Assembly (NCBI RefSeq): GCF_030704685.1 | Contig: NZ_JAUZDX010000011.1 | Span: 62,001-126,000 of the forward strand | DNA from: Acidovorax sp. A1169 | GTDB taxonomy: Bacteria; Pseudomonadota; Gammaproteobacteria; Burkholderiales; Burkholderiaceae_C | Length of the DNA stretch: 64,000 nt | Reading direction: 5' to 3' | Shown: positions 44,083 to 53,206 of the stretch, piece after piece | Layout: the number at the start of each line of letters is the position of its first letter | Numbering within the stretch: the first letter of the stretch is position 1 | Translations under genes and position numbers: made by a program | The notes under the pieces: generated by a model | Told to the model about the DNA's origin: nothing | Databases searched by the model: none | What the model saw: only the letters and a program-made list of their open reading frames with translations

Positions 44083-45078
44083 TCAGCGGACGGGAATTCC
44101 GGCCTGGAGGGCACGCAACGCCAGGGCTGCATCCACGCGCTGCAGTTCCTCCGGCGTGAACAGCTGCTGGCGCAGGGCTTGCGCTGCGGCCTCGCCCTGT
44201 CCGGCGCGCGCCTGGCTGAGTTCGTCGAGCCGGCTTTGCCACTGCTGCTCCTCGCGGTCCAGTTGCGCCAGGGCATGGGCGGCCTGCTCCCCGAACTGTG
44301 CGCTGCGCGCCGTGTGGCGCTGGAAATCGCCCACGCCCTGGGCATTGAAGGCGGCCGTCTGCGCGGCGGCGTCCATGTGGGCCGTGGCCGCAGCGCGCTC
44401 GGCACGGCGCTCGGGGGCGAGTTCGGATTCGGTGGCGCGCAGCGCGCTGTCGCGCTGCTGCGGCGTGAGCTGGGTATTGCGCGCGATCTCCAGGCGCGCC
44501 AGGGTGTAGCGGTCGAGTTCGGCCTCCTGTGCAAACAGGGCGTCGTACTCTTCGTCCTGGAAGTGCTGTTGCCGGATCTTCTGGCGCGCCTCCATGGCCT
44601 CGCGCAGCGCGCGTGGATCGCCGGGGTCGCGGGGGGCCGACAAGGCGCCCAGCGCCACGCGGTAGTCCACATACCGCTCGGCCAGGGCCAGGGCGCGCGT
44701 GGCCAGTTCGGCGGGGAAATGCTTGCCCACCAGTTGCGCCAGGCGCTGCTTGAGCGCTTCGGGGTTGTTGGCTTCGCCGGCTTCGAAGAGGAGGGCCTCC
44801 AGCGTGTTGCGCAGGCCGGGCACCAGCAAGGGGTCGGCGCCTGTGGCCGTCGAAGAGGCGGCCGAGGCAGCGGCGAGGGCTGCGGAAGCAGGTGTGAGCG
44901 CTGCCGATGCCGTGCGGCCAGCGGGCGCCGCCGCGCCTGCCGCAGGCAAAGCCGCGCTGGCGCCAGGACCGGTGTCCTGGCTCGCCTCGGCCCGCCAGGC
45001 ACGCCACCCGAGCACGGCCGCGACCAGCAATGCCAGGGCAATGGCGACGGTCACGGCGGGGCGGGGGAGGCGGTCCAT
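44083..45078 (-). CDS. lifO: Lipase-specific foldase (LifO)
   Basis: Steric chaperones of this family fold secreted lipases in the periplasm. The 331-residue product has an N-terminal membrane anchor (AVTVAIALALLVAAVLGW), a long Ala/Pro/Ser-rich linker and an extended helical domain. The helical domain includes FPAELATRALALAERYVDYR, RQKIRQQHFQDEEYDALFAQ and LDREEQQWQSRLDEL. ATG 45078 is used; a second ATG four codons earlier is also possible. It lies 19 bases downstream of lipA, the normal order for family I.2. Confidence 0.85.
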   Translation of the reverse strand: MDRLPRPAVTVAIALALLVAAVLGWRAWRAEASQDTGPGASAALPAAGAAAPAGRTASAALTPASAALAAASAASSTATGADPLLVPGLRNTLEALLFEAGEANNPEALKQRLAQLVGKHFPAELATRALALAERYVDYRVALGALSAPRDPGDPRALREAMEARQKIRQQHFQDEEYDALFAQEAELDRYTLARLEIARNTQLTPQQRDSALRATESELAPERRAERAAATAHMDAAAQTAAFNAQGVGDFQRHTARSAQFGEQAAHALAQLDREEQQWQSRLDELSQARAGQGEAAAQALRQQLFTPEELQRVDAALALRALQAGIPVR

Positions 45079-45097
45079 GGCGGAGATCATCGCAAAA

Positions 45098-46039
45098 TTA
45101 CAGGCCGGCAGCTTTGAGGCGGTTGGCCTGCTGGCGGTACAGCGTCACCGGGTCGGTCGAGAACCAGTCGCGCAGCCCCACGAGCTGGTTCACTTCATCG
45201 AGGTGGTTCTGGCGGTAGTCGCCCAGGTGGGTGCCCAGGCGCGAAGAGCAGGCCGACACCAGGCCGTCGTTGGCTTCGCCGAAGACCAGGCCCAACACGC
45301 CGAGCAGGGCGTCGCTGGCGTCCAGCACATTGGTCAGGGTCTTGGTACCCGTCCAGGAGTAGTAGCGCACACCGTTGACCAGCTCGGCGCCATTGCCGCA
45401 GCCTGCGGTGGGCACGCCTTGCGGGAAGCGGCGGTTGAAGGCAGCCGAGCCTGCCGTGGTCAACGAATCGAGCGCAGCCGTGGGCATCTGCGGCAGGCCC
45501 GAGCCGCCCGAGGTCAGGTTGATCAGCGCCACCAGGGCCGATGCCGCGCCGCTGGCGACGGTTTCGGACACCGAACCCGCCGGCGCCACGCCGCGCAGGA
45601 TGTCGGCCACGCGCGAGCCGCGGTTTACGCCGCCGACCGAGGTCACCGAAGCGATCTTGCCCGGGGCCACGCCGGCCACGTAGCGCGCAGTGGGGCCGCC
45701 ATGCGAGTGCCCCACCAGGTTCACCTTGGCCGCGCCGGTGATGGCCAGGATGTTCTTCACCTGGGCCAGCAATTGCTCGCCGCGCACTTCGGTGCTGTTG
45801 GCTGCCGAGACCTGGGCCACGTAGACCTTGGCGCCGCCCTGGCGCAGCGCATCGGGAATGCCGTAGAAATAGTCCACGCCCAGCGCCGAGTCGAAGCCGA
45901 AGAGGCCGTGCACCAGCACGATGGGGTAGCGCGTCTGCGTGTACCCGGCCTGTGCGTGGGCACCGGCCCCGAGGAGCAGTGTCGATGCCGTGGCGGCGAG
46001 CGCCAGTCGCCGCAGAAGGCGGCCAAAGAAACCTGTCAT
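45098..46039 (-). CDS. lipA: Secreted triacylglycerol lipase, family I.2
   Basis: The 313-residue lipase has a signal peptide (LALAATASTLLLGAGAHAQA) and the Burkholderia/Pseudomonas lipase fold: oxyanion loop YPIVLVHGLFGFD, nucleophile GHSHGGPTARY (Ser112 of the precursor), a catalytic Asp likely in EANDGLVSACSS and His in QNHLDEVNQ. Two Cys (TAGCGN and SACSS) can form the conserved disulfide. It needs the foldase encoded next to it and export by a type II system. A TetR-type palindrome lies 38-61 bases upstream. Confidence 0.92.
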   Translation of the reverse strand: MTGFFGRLLRRLALAATASTLLLGAGAHAQAGYTQTRYPIVLVHGLFGFDSALGVDYFYGIPDALRQGGAKVYVAQVSAANSTEVRGEQLLAQVKNILAITGAAKVNLVGHSHGGPTARYVAGVAPGKIASVTSVGGVNRGSRVADILRGVAPAGSVSETVASGAASALVALINLTSGGSGLPQMPTAALDSLTTAGSAAFNRRFPQGVPTAGCGNGAELVNGVRYYSWTGTKTLTNVLDASDALLGVLGLVFGEANDGLVSACSSRLGTHLGDYRQNHLDEVNQLVGLRDWFSTDPVTLYRQQANRLKAAGL

Positions 46040-46076
46040 GTGCTTGTCTCCGTTGATGGATATTTTTGGTTTTCAC

Positions 46077-46100
46077 AAAAAAGAACGACCGTTCGTTTTT
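46077..46100. promoter_or_regulatory. TetR-type palindrome between lipA and the Lrp gene
   Basis: The inner part is GAACG (46083-46087), AC, CGTTC (46090-46094), and the flanking A and T runs extend it to 24 bases with one mismatch. GAACG-N2-CGTTC is a common operator form for TetR-family repressors. No TetR gene is in the window, so the regulator and the controlled side are open. Confidence 0.5.
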
Positions 46101-46205
46101 GCGGTATTCATTGTTCTTTGGCAGCCCCCGGTGTCACTATCGGGACATACCCGAGTTTGGCGAAGGGCCATCGAGGTCGGCGCCAATTTCGTAGAATCCT
46201 GCGCC

Positions 46206-46688
46206 ATGACTGCTTTCAACGCACTTGACAAGCTGGATCGAGCAATCCTGCGCCGCTTGCAGGAAAACGGCAGGGAAACCTACGACGTGATCGGCGAACA
46301 GGTCGGCCTGTCGCCCAGCGCCGTGCTGCGCCGGGTCAAGCGGCTCGAAGACAGCGGCGTGATCGCGCGCTACGTGGCGCTGGTGCCGCCCGAGGCCGTG
46401 GGCCTGGGGCTCACCGCCTACCTCAACGTGCGCCTGGAAAAGCACACCGAAAGCCACAAGCGCAACCCCATGGACGTGTTCCGCGCGAGCGTGCAGACCT
46501 GGCCCGAGGTGGTCGAATGCGCGTCCCTCACGGGCGAGATGGACTACCTGCTGCGCGTGGTGGTGGCCGACATGGCGCATTACAGCCGTTTCATCATGGA
46601 CACGCTGCTCAAGCACCCCAGCGTGCAGGACTGCAAGACCAGCTTCGTGCTGGACCGCGTGAAGGCGACCACGGCTGTGCCCGTGTGA
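46206..46688 (+). CDS. Lrp/AsnC-family transcriptional regulator
   Basis: The 160-residue regulator begins LDKLDRAILRRLQENGRETY, with helix-turn-helix IGEQVGLSPSAVLRRVKRLE, and ends with the amino-acid-sensing RAM domain (VVECASLTGEMDYLLRVVVA). It probably responds to an amino acid; the ligand is unknown. ATG 46206 is the start, and the frame is open far upstream only antisense to lipA. It is 43 bases before the ABC gene set and may be transcribed with it. Confidence 0.88.
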   Translation: MTAFNALDKLDRAILRRLQENGRETYDVIGEQVGLSPSAVLRRVKRLEDSGVIARYVALVPPEAVGLGLTAYLNVRLEKHTESHKRNPMDVFRASVQTWPEVVECASLTGEMDYLLRVVVADMAHYSRFIMDTLLKHPSVQDCKTSFVLDRVKATTAVPV

Positions 46689-46731
46689 GAATCCGCAGGC
46701 CTGCTCCCATGCCGGGGGAGGTGTTTCACGG

Positions 46732-47628
46732 ATGCCCATGATCGCCATCGACGACCTGCACTTCGGCTACGGCCGCAACGCGCTCTACCAGGGCTTTTTT
46801 GCGCAGGTGCGCCAGCCCGGCATCTACGGCATCTTCGGGCGTAACGGCAGTGGCAAGTCCACCTTGCTCAAGCTCCTGTGCGGGCTGCTCACGCCCTGGG
46901 GCGGGCAGGTGCAGGTGATGGGCCAGGTGCCCCGCCAGCGAGCGGCGGACTTCCTGGCCAGTGTCTACATCGTTCCCGAGGAATTCCACCTGCCCAACCT
47001 GACCACGGGCCAGCTGGCAGACACGCAAGGCGTGTTCTACCCGCGCTTTTCCACAGCATTGTTCGGCGAATACCTGGCCGAGCTGGAGGTGCCCAGCACG
47101 AGCCGCTTCGAGGCCATGAGCCTGGGGCAGAAGAAAAAGGCGGCCATCGCCTTCGCGCTGGCCACGGGTACGCCGCTGTTGCTGATGGACGAGCCCACCA
47201 ACGGCCTGGACATCGTCGGCCGCGGCCAGTTCCGCCGCCTGATGCAGCGCCCCGAGCATGCCGGGCGCGCCGTGCTCATCAGTACCCACCAGGCCCATGA
47301 CCTCGAAAGCATCCTGAGCCACATCTGGTTCATCGACCAGGGGCAACTGGCCCTGTCGGCGCGCATGGCCGATCTCGCCGGGGTGCTGCGCACCGGCGTG
47401 GCCAATGATGGGCTCGATCTGCCGAGGCCGGAGGACCTGCTTTACCAGGAGCGCATAGGCCAGCAGGTTGCCTACGTGGCGCTGCGCGCGGGGGCCGGTT
47501 CGCAGGCACCGGCGGACAGTGCCGTGCAACTGGAGCTTCTCTACAAGGCGCTGAGCCTCAACCGCGATGGCATGCTGGCAGCGCTGGCACCGCTGCAGCA
47601 ACAGACCCTGCCGCTGGAGCATGCATGA
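46732..47628 (+). CDS. ABC transporter ATP-binding protein (ABC-2 exporter type)
   Basis: The 298-residue ATPase has Walker A GRNGSGKST, a Q-loop replaced around VYIVPEEFHLPN, the unusual signature MSLGQKKKAAIAFALATGTP instead of LSGGQ, Walker B LLLMDEPTNGLDI and switch STHQAHDLES. The SLGQKKK form is one I associate with Bacteroidetes-type ABC-2 systems. The C-terminal third lacks known motifs. Its stop overlaps the ATG of the membrane gene. Confidence 0.82.
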   Translation: MPMIAIDDLHFGYGRNALYQGFFAQVRQPGIYGIFGRNGSGKSTLLKLLCGLLTPWGGQVQVMGQVPRQRAADFLASVYIVPEEFHLPNLTTGQLADTQGVFYPRFSTALFGEYLAELEVPSTSRFEAMSLGQKKKAAIAFALATGTPLLLMDEPTNGLDIVGRGQFRRLMQRPEHAGRAVLISTHQAHDLESILSHIWFIDQGQLALSARMADLAGVLRTGVANDGLDLPRPEDLLYQERIGQQVAYVALRAGAGSQAPADSAVQLELLYKALSLNRDGMLAALAPLQQQTLPLEHA

Positions 47629-48467
47629 GTGACGCCTTCCCGATTTTTGCGACGCCCCGGGCGCCGGAATCGCCCGGCTTCTCCTGGCCGCGCTTCATGC
47701 GGCTGGTGCTCGCGCATTGGGCCGAGCAGCGTTCGCAGCATCTGGCGCACCTGCTGGTATGCGGCATGCTCTACATCGTGCTGCTGCTGTTCCTGTTGGG
47801 CGTGTCCAGCTTTGGCGCGTTCCGCACCGGCATGCAGTCGGCGCTGTACTTCGGTGGGCTGTACCTCACGGGATTCGTGTTCGCGGGGCGTTATTTCAAT
47901 GCCATGGCGCAGCGCGAGTCCGCTTTGCTGGCGTTGATGCGGCCCGCCTCGGTGCTGGAGAAATGGCTGCTGTGCCTGGTGGTGGTGGCCATCGCCTACC
48001 CGGTGGCCTATAGCCTGCTGTACCTGGTGATCACCTGGCCGGTGCAGCAGATGGCGGTCGCGGTCCTCGCCGCCCTGGAGCCGCAGACGTTCAAGCCCCA
48101 GGACTTCGCGCTTTTCCTGCCCCTGGCCCCGCCCTCGGACTGGCGTGAACTGAGCCTGCGGCAGCAACTGGCCTTCCTGGTCGCGCTGTGGGCCGTGCAG
48201 GCATTCGCGGTGTCTGGATCGCTGTATTTCTCGCGTGTGGCACTGCTCAAGACCTTGGCCCTGGGGTTCGGCTTGTTCGCGCTCACCTCCCTGCTGGCTT
48301 CGCTGGCGGGCATGCGCGGGGAGGTGCTGGTCGCCTGGTGGACCTCGCGCCGCTCGGTGCGCCTGGATGTCTGGGTGCACGCCCTCAACGCCGCGCTCTG
48401 GATCGGGCTGCCTATACTGCTGTGGCTGCAGGCCTATGTGCACCTGAAAGAAAAGGAGCTGCTGTGA
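47625..48467 (+). CDS. Six-helix membrane protein, probable ABC-2 permease
   Basis: The 280-residue protein has about six hydrophobic helices (LLVCGMLYIVLLLFLLGV, SALYFGGLYLTGFVFAG, WLLCLVVVAIAYPVAYSLLY, LAFLVALWAVQAFAVSGSL, TLALGFGLFALTSLLASLAG and ALWIGLPILLWLQAYVHL) with short loops, including AGRYFNAMAQRESALLALMRP. It is encoded between the ATPase and a single-span protein, with overlapping stop/start codons on both sides, and must be their partner. The transported compound is unknown. Confidence 0.65.
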   Translation: MSDAFPIFATPRAPESPGFSWPRFMRLVLAHWAEQRSQHLAHLLVCGMLYIVLLLFLLGVSSFGAFRTGMQSALYFGGLYLTGFVFAGRYFNAMAQRESALLALMRPASVLEKWLLCLVVVAIAYPVAYSLLYLVITWPVQQMAVAVLAALEPQTFKPQDFALFLPLAPPSDWRELSLRQQLAFLVALWAVQAFAVSGSLYFSRVALLKTLALGFGLFALTSLLASLAGMRGEVLVAWWTSRRSVRLDVWVHALNAALWIGLPILLWLQAYVHLKEKELL

Positions 48468-49399
48468 GTACGGCCCCCCGCAGGCGTGCCCCGCCCCGGC
48501 GCGGGCGTTGGCTGTTTCTGGCGACCCTGTTGCTGTTCTGGGCGCTGCTGGCCCTGAGCGGAATGGACCGTTTCAAGAAGCCCGAACCCGTCGCGCTCGC
48601 CTACGCCATCCCGGCCGACGCGCTGGCAGGGGTGACCGGGCTGAGACTGGAGGAGGGTGGCGGCAATGCCCCCCGGCTGGCGGTGCGCGTGGCCCTGGAC
48701 GATGTGCCCGATGTGCGCATCACCCTGCAATCGCGCCACGGTGAGAGCGAAGACCCGGATGCGCCGCACGGTGAACCCGGGCTGACAGCCACCCGCGAGG
48801 CGGACACCTTGGTCCTGCGCTGGAAGGCCGCCCCCGCAACGGCGGCCATGGGGCGGCATGGCAAAGCTGCGGCGTGGATGCATGAGATCGTGCTGCCCAC
48901 CCAGTTCCGGCACCTGGCGCTCGCACGCGCCCATGTTGAAGCACGCACCCCCGTGGAGCGGCTGGAGGTGGCCGGGCAGTCGATCGCCGTGCGCGGCGCC
49001 ATCGGGCAGTTGGACCTGTGGTCCACCCAGTGCCGGCCCTGCGGTGCCGGAACGGTGCCGGCCTTGGCCGAGGACCTTGCCCAGTGCGCGGAGCGCACGC
49101 GCCGGGGTACGGCATCACTGGAGGTGAACGCCGCCCGCATGCGCTCCGTGCGGGTGGATGCCCGCGCGGGGCAACTGGATTTGTCGGAGACCCAGGGCCT
49201 GGAGCGCGCCAGCCTGCAATTGGGTGACTCGGTGGCCCTGTCCGTGGACCGGGCGGCCGTGCTGCAGAAGGCGCGCGGTGTTGCTGCGGGTGGTGCCTTG
49301 CAGGCGCCGGCCGCCTGCGACGTGTCCGTCGTGGCACCTGTACCGGTGCAACTTCTGCCGGCCAGGACCTCCCAGGCAGAAGTTGCTTCCGGGCCGTGA
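48464..49399 (+). CDS. Single-span hypothetical protein of the ABC triad
   Basis: The 311-residue product starts at GTG 48464, overlapping the previous stop, with AAAAGGAG upstream. A basic N-terminus (RRRAPPRRGR) and one hydrophobic helix (WLFLATLLLFWALLALSG) anchor it. The rest should lie outside the membrane and is rich in beta-like repeats (DVRITLQSRHG, LEVAGQSIAVRG, QLDLSETQGLERASLQLG). Four Cys occur, two as CRPC. I do not recognise the domain. An accessory or substrate-binding role for the exporter is only a guess. Confidence 0.6.
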   Translation: MSTAPRRRAPPRRGRWLFLATLLLFWALLALSGMDRFKKPEPVALAYAIPADALAGVTGLRLEEGGGNAPRLAVRVALDDVPDVRITLQSRHGESEDPDAPHGEPGLTATREADTLVLRWKAAPATAAMGRHGKAAAWMHEIVLPTQFRHLALARAHVEARTPVERLEVAGQSIAVRGAIGQLDLWSTQCRPCGAGTVPALAEDLAQCAERTRRGTASLEVNAARMRSVRVDARAGQLDLSETQGLERASLQLGDSVALSVDRAAVLQKARGVAAGGALQAPAACDVSVVAPVPVQLLPARTSQAEVASGP

Positions 49400-49678
49400 G
49401 CGCACGCCGCTGGCAGCCCATCCCTGCCGTGTCAGGGGTGTTGCTGTTGCATCCAGTGCGTAGCAGGCTTAATGTGGGGCTGAAGGGCCTTGAAAAGCGC
49501 CGACTCGGCGATTCCGTGCCCGGTGGGTCCGGTGGTTTGCTTTGAAATTGAGAGCAATTGATTGTTGTGCGTCATGGAATGGAGTGCATTTTTGAGGTAA
49601 TTCGATGCACTTCCCTATTTTGCTGCGATGCAGCAAAAACCACTGGAAATTCCTAGGGAAAACCCTTATATTTACAGC

Positions 49679-50410
49679 ATGACCGCTACCAAAAACTGGC
49701 TCAAGGCATCCTGGGACGCAGGCAGGGGAATGCTGCGCCCGGTCACGGGGCGTCCGCATGAGAGCGAGGACAAAATGTCTGCACCGGTGATGGTCCCCAT
49801 CCGTTCGCTCGGCCCCTCTTACCGCGAGCGCATCACGGCCCACCTGCTGCGCCTGGAACCCGCCGACCGCTACCTGCGCTTTGGCTACGCGGCCAACGAC
49901 GAGCAGATCCGCCGCTATGCGGACCAGCTCGACTTCAACCGCGACGAGATCTTCGGCATCTACAACCGGCGCCTGGAGCTCATCGCCATGGCGCACCTGG
50001 CCTTTTCCGAGCACCCCGAATACAAGCACTGCGCCGAGTTTGGTGTCTCCGTGCTCAAGCAGGCCCGGGGCCGAGGCTTCGGTGCCCGCCTGTTCGAGCG
50101 TGCCGTGATGCATGCGCGCAACGAGGGGGTGAACATGGTGTTCATCCATGCGCTTTCCGAAAACACCGCCATGCTCAAGATCGCCCGCAATGCCGGCGCT
50201 CAGGTGCGCCGCGACGGCTCGGAGTCCGAGGCCTACCTGCAGATCGCTCCGGCCAGCCTTGACACCCGCATGGCCGAACTGGTTGAGCAGCAGTTCGCCG
50301 AGGTGGACTACCAGCTCAAGCGCCAGGCCAAGCAGTTCTGGGACTTCCTGGCCAGCGTGCAGGAAGTGCGCAGCGGCGTGCAGCATGCGCGCCACCAGTC
50401 CGCCGAATAG
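49679..50410 (+). CDS. GNAT-family N-acetyltransferase
   Basis: The acetyl-CoA-binding motif reads VSVLKQARGRGFGARLFERA (Q/RxxGxG/A), preceded by strands LELIAMAHLAFSE and FGVSVL and followed by HALSENTAMLKIARNAGAQV, the usual GNAT end. The substrate is unknown. Start choice is uncertain: ATG 49679 gives 243 residues, ATG 49775 follows GAGGA and would give 211, and ATG 49628 is also open. The 228 bases before 49628 show no other gene, only a short TTTTGCTGC/GCAGCAAAA inverted repeat. Confidence 0.8.
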   Translation: MTATKNWLKASWDAGRGMLRPVTGRPHESEDKMSAPVMVPIRSLGPSYRERITAHLLRLEPADRYLRFGYAANDEQIRRYADQLDFNRDEIFGIYNRRLELIAMAHLAFSEHPEYKHCAEFGVSVLKQARGRGFGARLFERAVMHARNEGVNMVFIHALSENTAMLKIARNAGAQVRRDGSESEAYLQIAPASLDTRMAELVEQQFAEVDYQLKRQAKQFWDFLASVQEVRSGVQHARHQSAE

Positions 50411-50532
50411 GCCGGACAGCGTGGGCAGGCGGTCCTGCACCTGCCGATTGGCCTCAGGACGACAGGCGATGTCACAACAATCCGCTATCCTAGGGGCCTG
50501 TTCCACTACCGCACGTCCTGCACTCCAAGACA

Positions 50533-51408
50533 GTGTCTGACCCGCACCCCGGGCGATTGCCCGAAAAGGAAGACAAGCGCACCTTCCTGCAAAAAGTCGC
50601 CGAGTTCATCCACCCCGGACCGGACTCGACCGAAGAGCTGATCGAAACGCTGGCCGAGGCCGAAGACAACGACGTCATTGGCGCCGAGTCGCGCGTGATG
50701 CTTGAGCGTGTGATCCGCATGGCCGACATGACGGCAGGCGACGTGATGGTGGCCGCGCCCCGCATGGACCTCGTCAACATCGACGCGCCGTTCGACGAGC
50801 TCCTGTACCTGGTCATCAACACGGCGCATTCGCGCTTTCCGGTGTACCACGGCGAGCGCGAGAACATCATCGGCATCCTGATGGCCAAGGACCTGCTCAA
50901 GCTGCAGCGGGCGCCCGAGCTGAACATCCGCGCGCTGCTGCGCCCGGCCGTGTTCGTGCCCGAGAGCAAGGGCCTCAACGACCTGCTGCGCGAGTTTCGC
51001 GGCAACCGCAACCACCTGGCCATCGTGATCGACGAGTTCGGCCGCGTGGCAGGGCTCGTCACCATCGAAGACGTGCTTGAGCAGATCGTGGGCGAGATCG
51101 AGGACGAGTTCGACATCCCCGAGGATGCGGGCGACATCTTCGCCCTGGCCGACCGCACCTACCGCGTGAGCGGCGACACGCCCATCGAACGCGTGGCCGA
51201 GTCCTTCGAGGTCACGCTGCAGGGCAGCGATGCCGAGGAACAATTCGACACCATTGGCGGCCTCATTGCCCACGAAATGGGCCATGTGCCCAAGCGTGGC
51301 GAGCAGGTGGAGCTCGGTGGCCTGCACTTCGTGGTGCTGCATACCAAGGGCGGCGCCGTGCGCTGGTTCAAGGTATCGCGGATCGAAGAGAGCCAGGCTG
51401 GCGCTTGA
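50533..51408 (+). CDS. corC: CorC/HlyC-family CBS-domain protein
   Basis: The 291-residue cytoplasmic protein has two CBS domains (VAAPRMDLVNIDAPFDELLY, SRFPVYHGERENIIGILMAK; FVPESKGLNDLLREFRGNRN and VIDEFGRVAGLVTIEDVLEQ) and a C-terminal CorC/HlyC domain (RVSGDTPIERVAESFEV). It is linked to magnesium/cobalt efflux. The start is GTG 50533. Its TGA overlaps the start of lnt, a pairing conserved in proteobacteria. Confidence 0.9.
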   Translation: MSDPHPGRLPEKEDKRTFLQKVAEFIHPGPDSTEELIETLAEAEDNDVIGAESRVMLERVIRMADMTAGDVMVAAPRMDLVNIDAPFDELLYLVINTAHSRFPVYHGERENIIGILMAKDLLKLQRAPELNIRALLRPAVFVPESKGLNDLLREFRGNRNHLAIVIDEFGRVAGLVTIEDVLEQIVGEIEDEFDIPEDAGDIFALADRTYRVSGDTPIERVAESFEVTLQGSDAEEQFDTIGGLIAHEMGHVPKRGEQVELGGLHFVVLHTKGGAVRWFKVSRIEESQAGA

Positions 51409-53048
51409 TGGGGTTGGCGTACCGAACGCAGGGATCCGGACTTGCCTTGCCCGTGCTGATCGCCGTGCTGGCGGGGCTCGCGCAGGCGGCCTCGCTGGCC
51501 TTGCCCTGGAATGGGCAGCCCCAATGGTGGCTGCAGATCGCATCGCTGGCCGTGCTGGGCTGGCAGGTGCGCGCGGGCGTCTCCACCGTGCGCCGTGGCG
51601 CGCTGCTGGGTTTTGCCTTCGCCACCGCCTGGCTGTGCGGCACCTTCTGGTGGCTCTATATCTCCATGCACACCTATGGCGGGCTGGCTGTGCCGCTCAC
51701 GGTGGCTGCCATCCTGGGGCTGGCGGCCTTTCTGGCCAGCTACTATGCGCTCGCGCTCGGCGTCTTCTGCCGGCTGGCCGTGGTGCACCGTGCCGGCGCT
51801 GCGCTGCTGTTCGCAGCGCTCTGGACGCTGGCCGAAATGGCGCGCGGCTGGCTGTGGACCGGCTTTCCCTGGGGCGCCGGCGGCTATGCCCACGTGGATG
51901 GCCCGCTGGCAGTGCTGGCACGTTACGTCGGCGTCTACGGCCTGTGCTTTGTCACGGCCCTGATCGCCATGCTGCTGGTGCAGGCGCGCGCCAGCGATCT
52001 GCGCAGCCTGCGCGCCTGGGCGCTGGTGGCGGGCGGGCTGGCGCTGCTGGGCCTGGCCACGGTGGACCGCCACTGCGCCGTGGAGCTGTGCCACACCCCT
52101 GCGGCACGCGCCCCTGCACCGCTGCAACTGGCGCTGCTGCAGGGCAATATCCCGCAAGACGAGAAGTTCCAGCCGGGCTCGGGTGTTCCCATGGCGTTGC
52201 AGTGGTACCGCGAGCAACTGGAGGGTGCCACCGCGCCCCTGGTCGTGGCGCCCGAGACGGCCATTCCCTTGCTGCCACAGCAACTGATGCCCGGCTACCT
52301 CGAAGGCATCGCGCAGCGCTACGCCAGTGGCTCGCAGGCGGTGCTGCTGGGCATTCCGCTGGGGGATGAGCGCGAGGGCTACACCAACTCGGTGCTGGGC
52401 GCACGGGCGGGGCTGGCCGTGCCCTACCGCTACGACAAGCACCACCTGGTGCCGTTCGGCGAGTTCATCCCGCCCTTCTTCAAGTGGTTCACGCAGATGA
52501 TGAACATCCCCCTGGGGGACTTCAACCGGGGGGACGTGGGCCAGGCGCCATTTGCCTTTGCGGGCCAGCGCATCGCCCCCAACATCTGCTACGAGGATCT
52601 GTTTGGCGAGGAGCTGGGCGCGCGCTTTGCCGATCCGGCCGGCGCCCCCACAGTGTTCGTCAATTTCAGCAACATCGGCTGGTTCGGCAACACGGTGGCC
52701 ATCGACCAGCACCTGCACATCAGCCGCATGCGCGCGCTGGAGTTTGAGCGCCCCATGGTGCGCGCCACCAACACCGGTGCCACGGCCATCATCGACCACC
52801 GGGGCGTGGTCACGCACCAGCTGGAGCGCCACACCCGTGGCGTGCTGCTCGGCGCGGTGCACGGCCGGGGGATGGATGCGCAGCAGGGCTGGGCCATCAC
52901 GCCCTACGCCTTCTGGGTGTCGCGCTGGGGCCTGGTTCCCCTGGCACTGCTGGCGGCCGCCATCGTGCTGGTTGCGGCCCTCGGGGCGGGTAGGCGTGGC
53001 CGGGCTGTGCGGTCGAAAAACGGGGTTTTCGGGAGTAGCGGGCCTTGA
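51408..53048 (+). CDS. lnt: Apolipoprotein N-acyltransferase
   Basis: This inner-membrane enzyme adds the third acyl chain to lipoproteins. About six N-terminal helices are followed by a periplasmic nitrilase-like domain with the triad Glu (VVAPETAIPLLP), Lys (YDKHHLVPFGEFIPP) and Cys (APNICYEDLFGEELG), and a last hydrophobic helix (LVPLALLAAAIVLVAALGA). ATG 51408 gives 546 residues; a TTG one codon earlier is possible. It is translationally linked to corC. Confidence 0.92.
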   Translation: MGLAYRTQGSGLALPVLIAVLAGLAQAASLALPWNGQPQWWLQIASLAVLGWQVRAGVSTVRRGALLGFAFATAWLCGTFWWLYISMHTYGGLAVPLTVAAILGLAAFLASYYALALGVFCRLAVVHRAGAALLFAALWTLAEMARGWLWTGFPWGAGGYAHVDGPLAVLARYVGVYGLCFVTALIAMLLVQARASDLRSLRAWALVAGGLALLGLATVDRHCAVELCHTPAARAPAPLQLALLQGNIPQDEKFQPGSGVPMALQWYREQLEGATAPLVVAPETAIPLLPQQLMPGYLEGIAQRYASGSQAVLLGIPLGDEREGYTNSVLGARAGLAVPYRYDKHHLVPFGEFIPPFFKWFTQMMNIPLGDFNRGDVGQAPFAFAGQRIAPNICYEDLFGEELGARFADPAGAPTVFVNFSNIGWFGNTVAIDQHLHISRMRALEFERPMVRATNTGATAIIDHRGVVTHQLERHTRGVLLGAVHGRGMDAQQGWAITPYAFWVSRWGLVPLALLAAAIVLVAALGAGRRGRAVRSKNGVFGSSGP

Positions 53049-53206
53049 TCCTGGTCAGCTGCGGCAGGGGTGCCCCAGTGCCCTGGCAGGCCAATGCGCG
53101 GCACAGGCTCGCCGTGCCTTGATAATAGAGCCCGCAAGCGGGGGCTTGTGTTGGATACAACGATGATTTGAAGCGGTGTGGCCGCTGTTCTGGAGCACGA
53201 CTGAAA

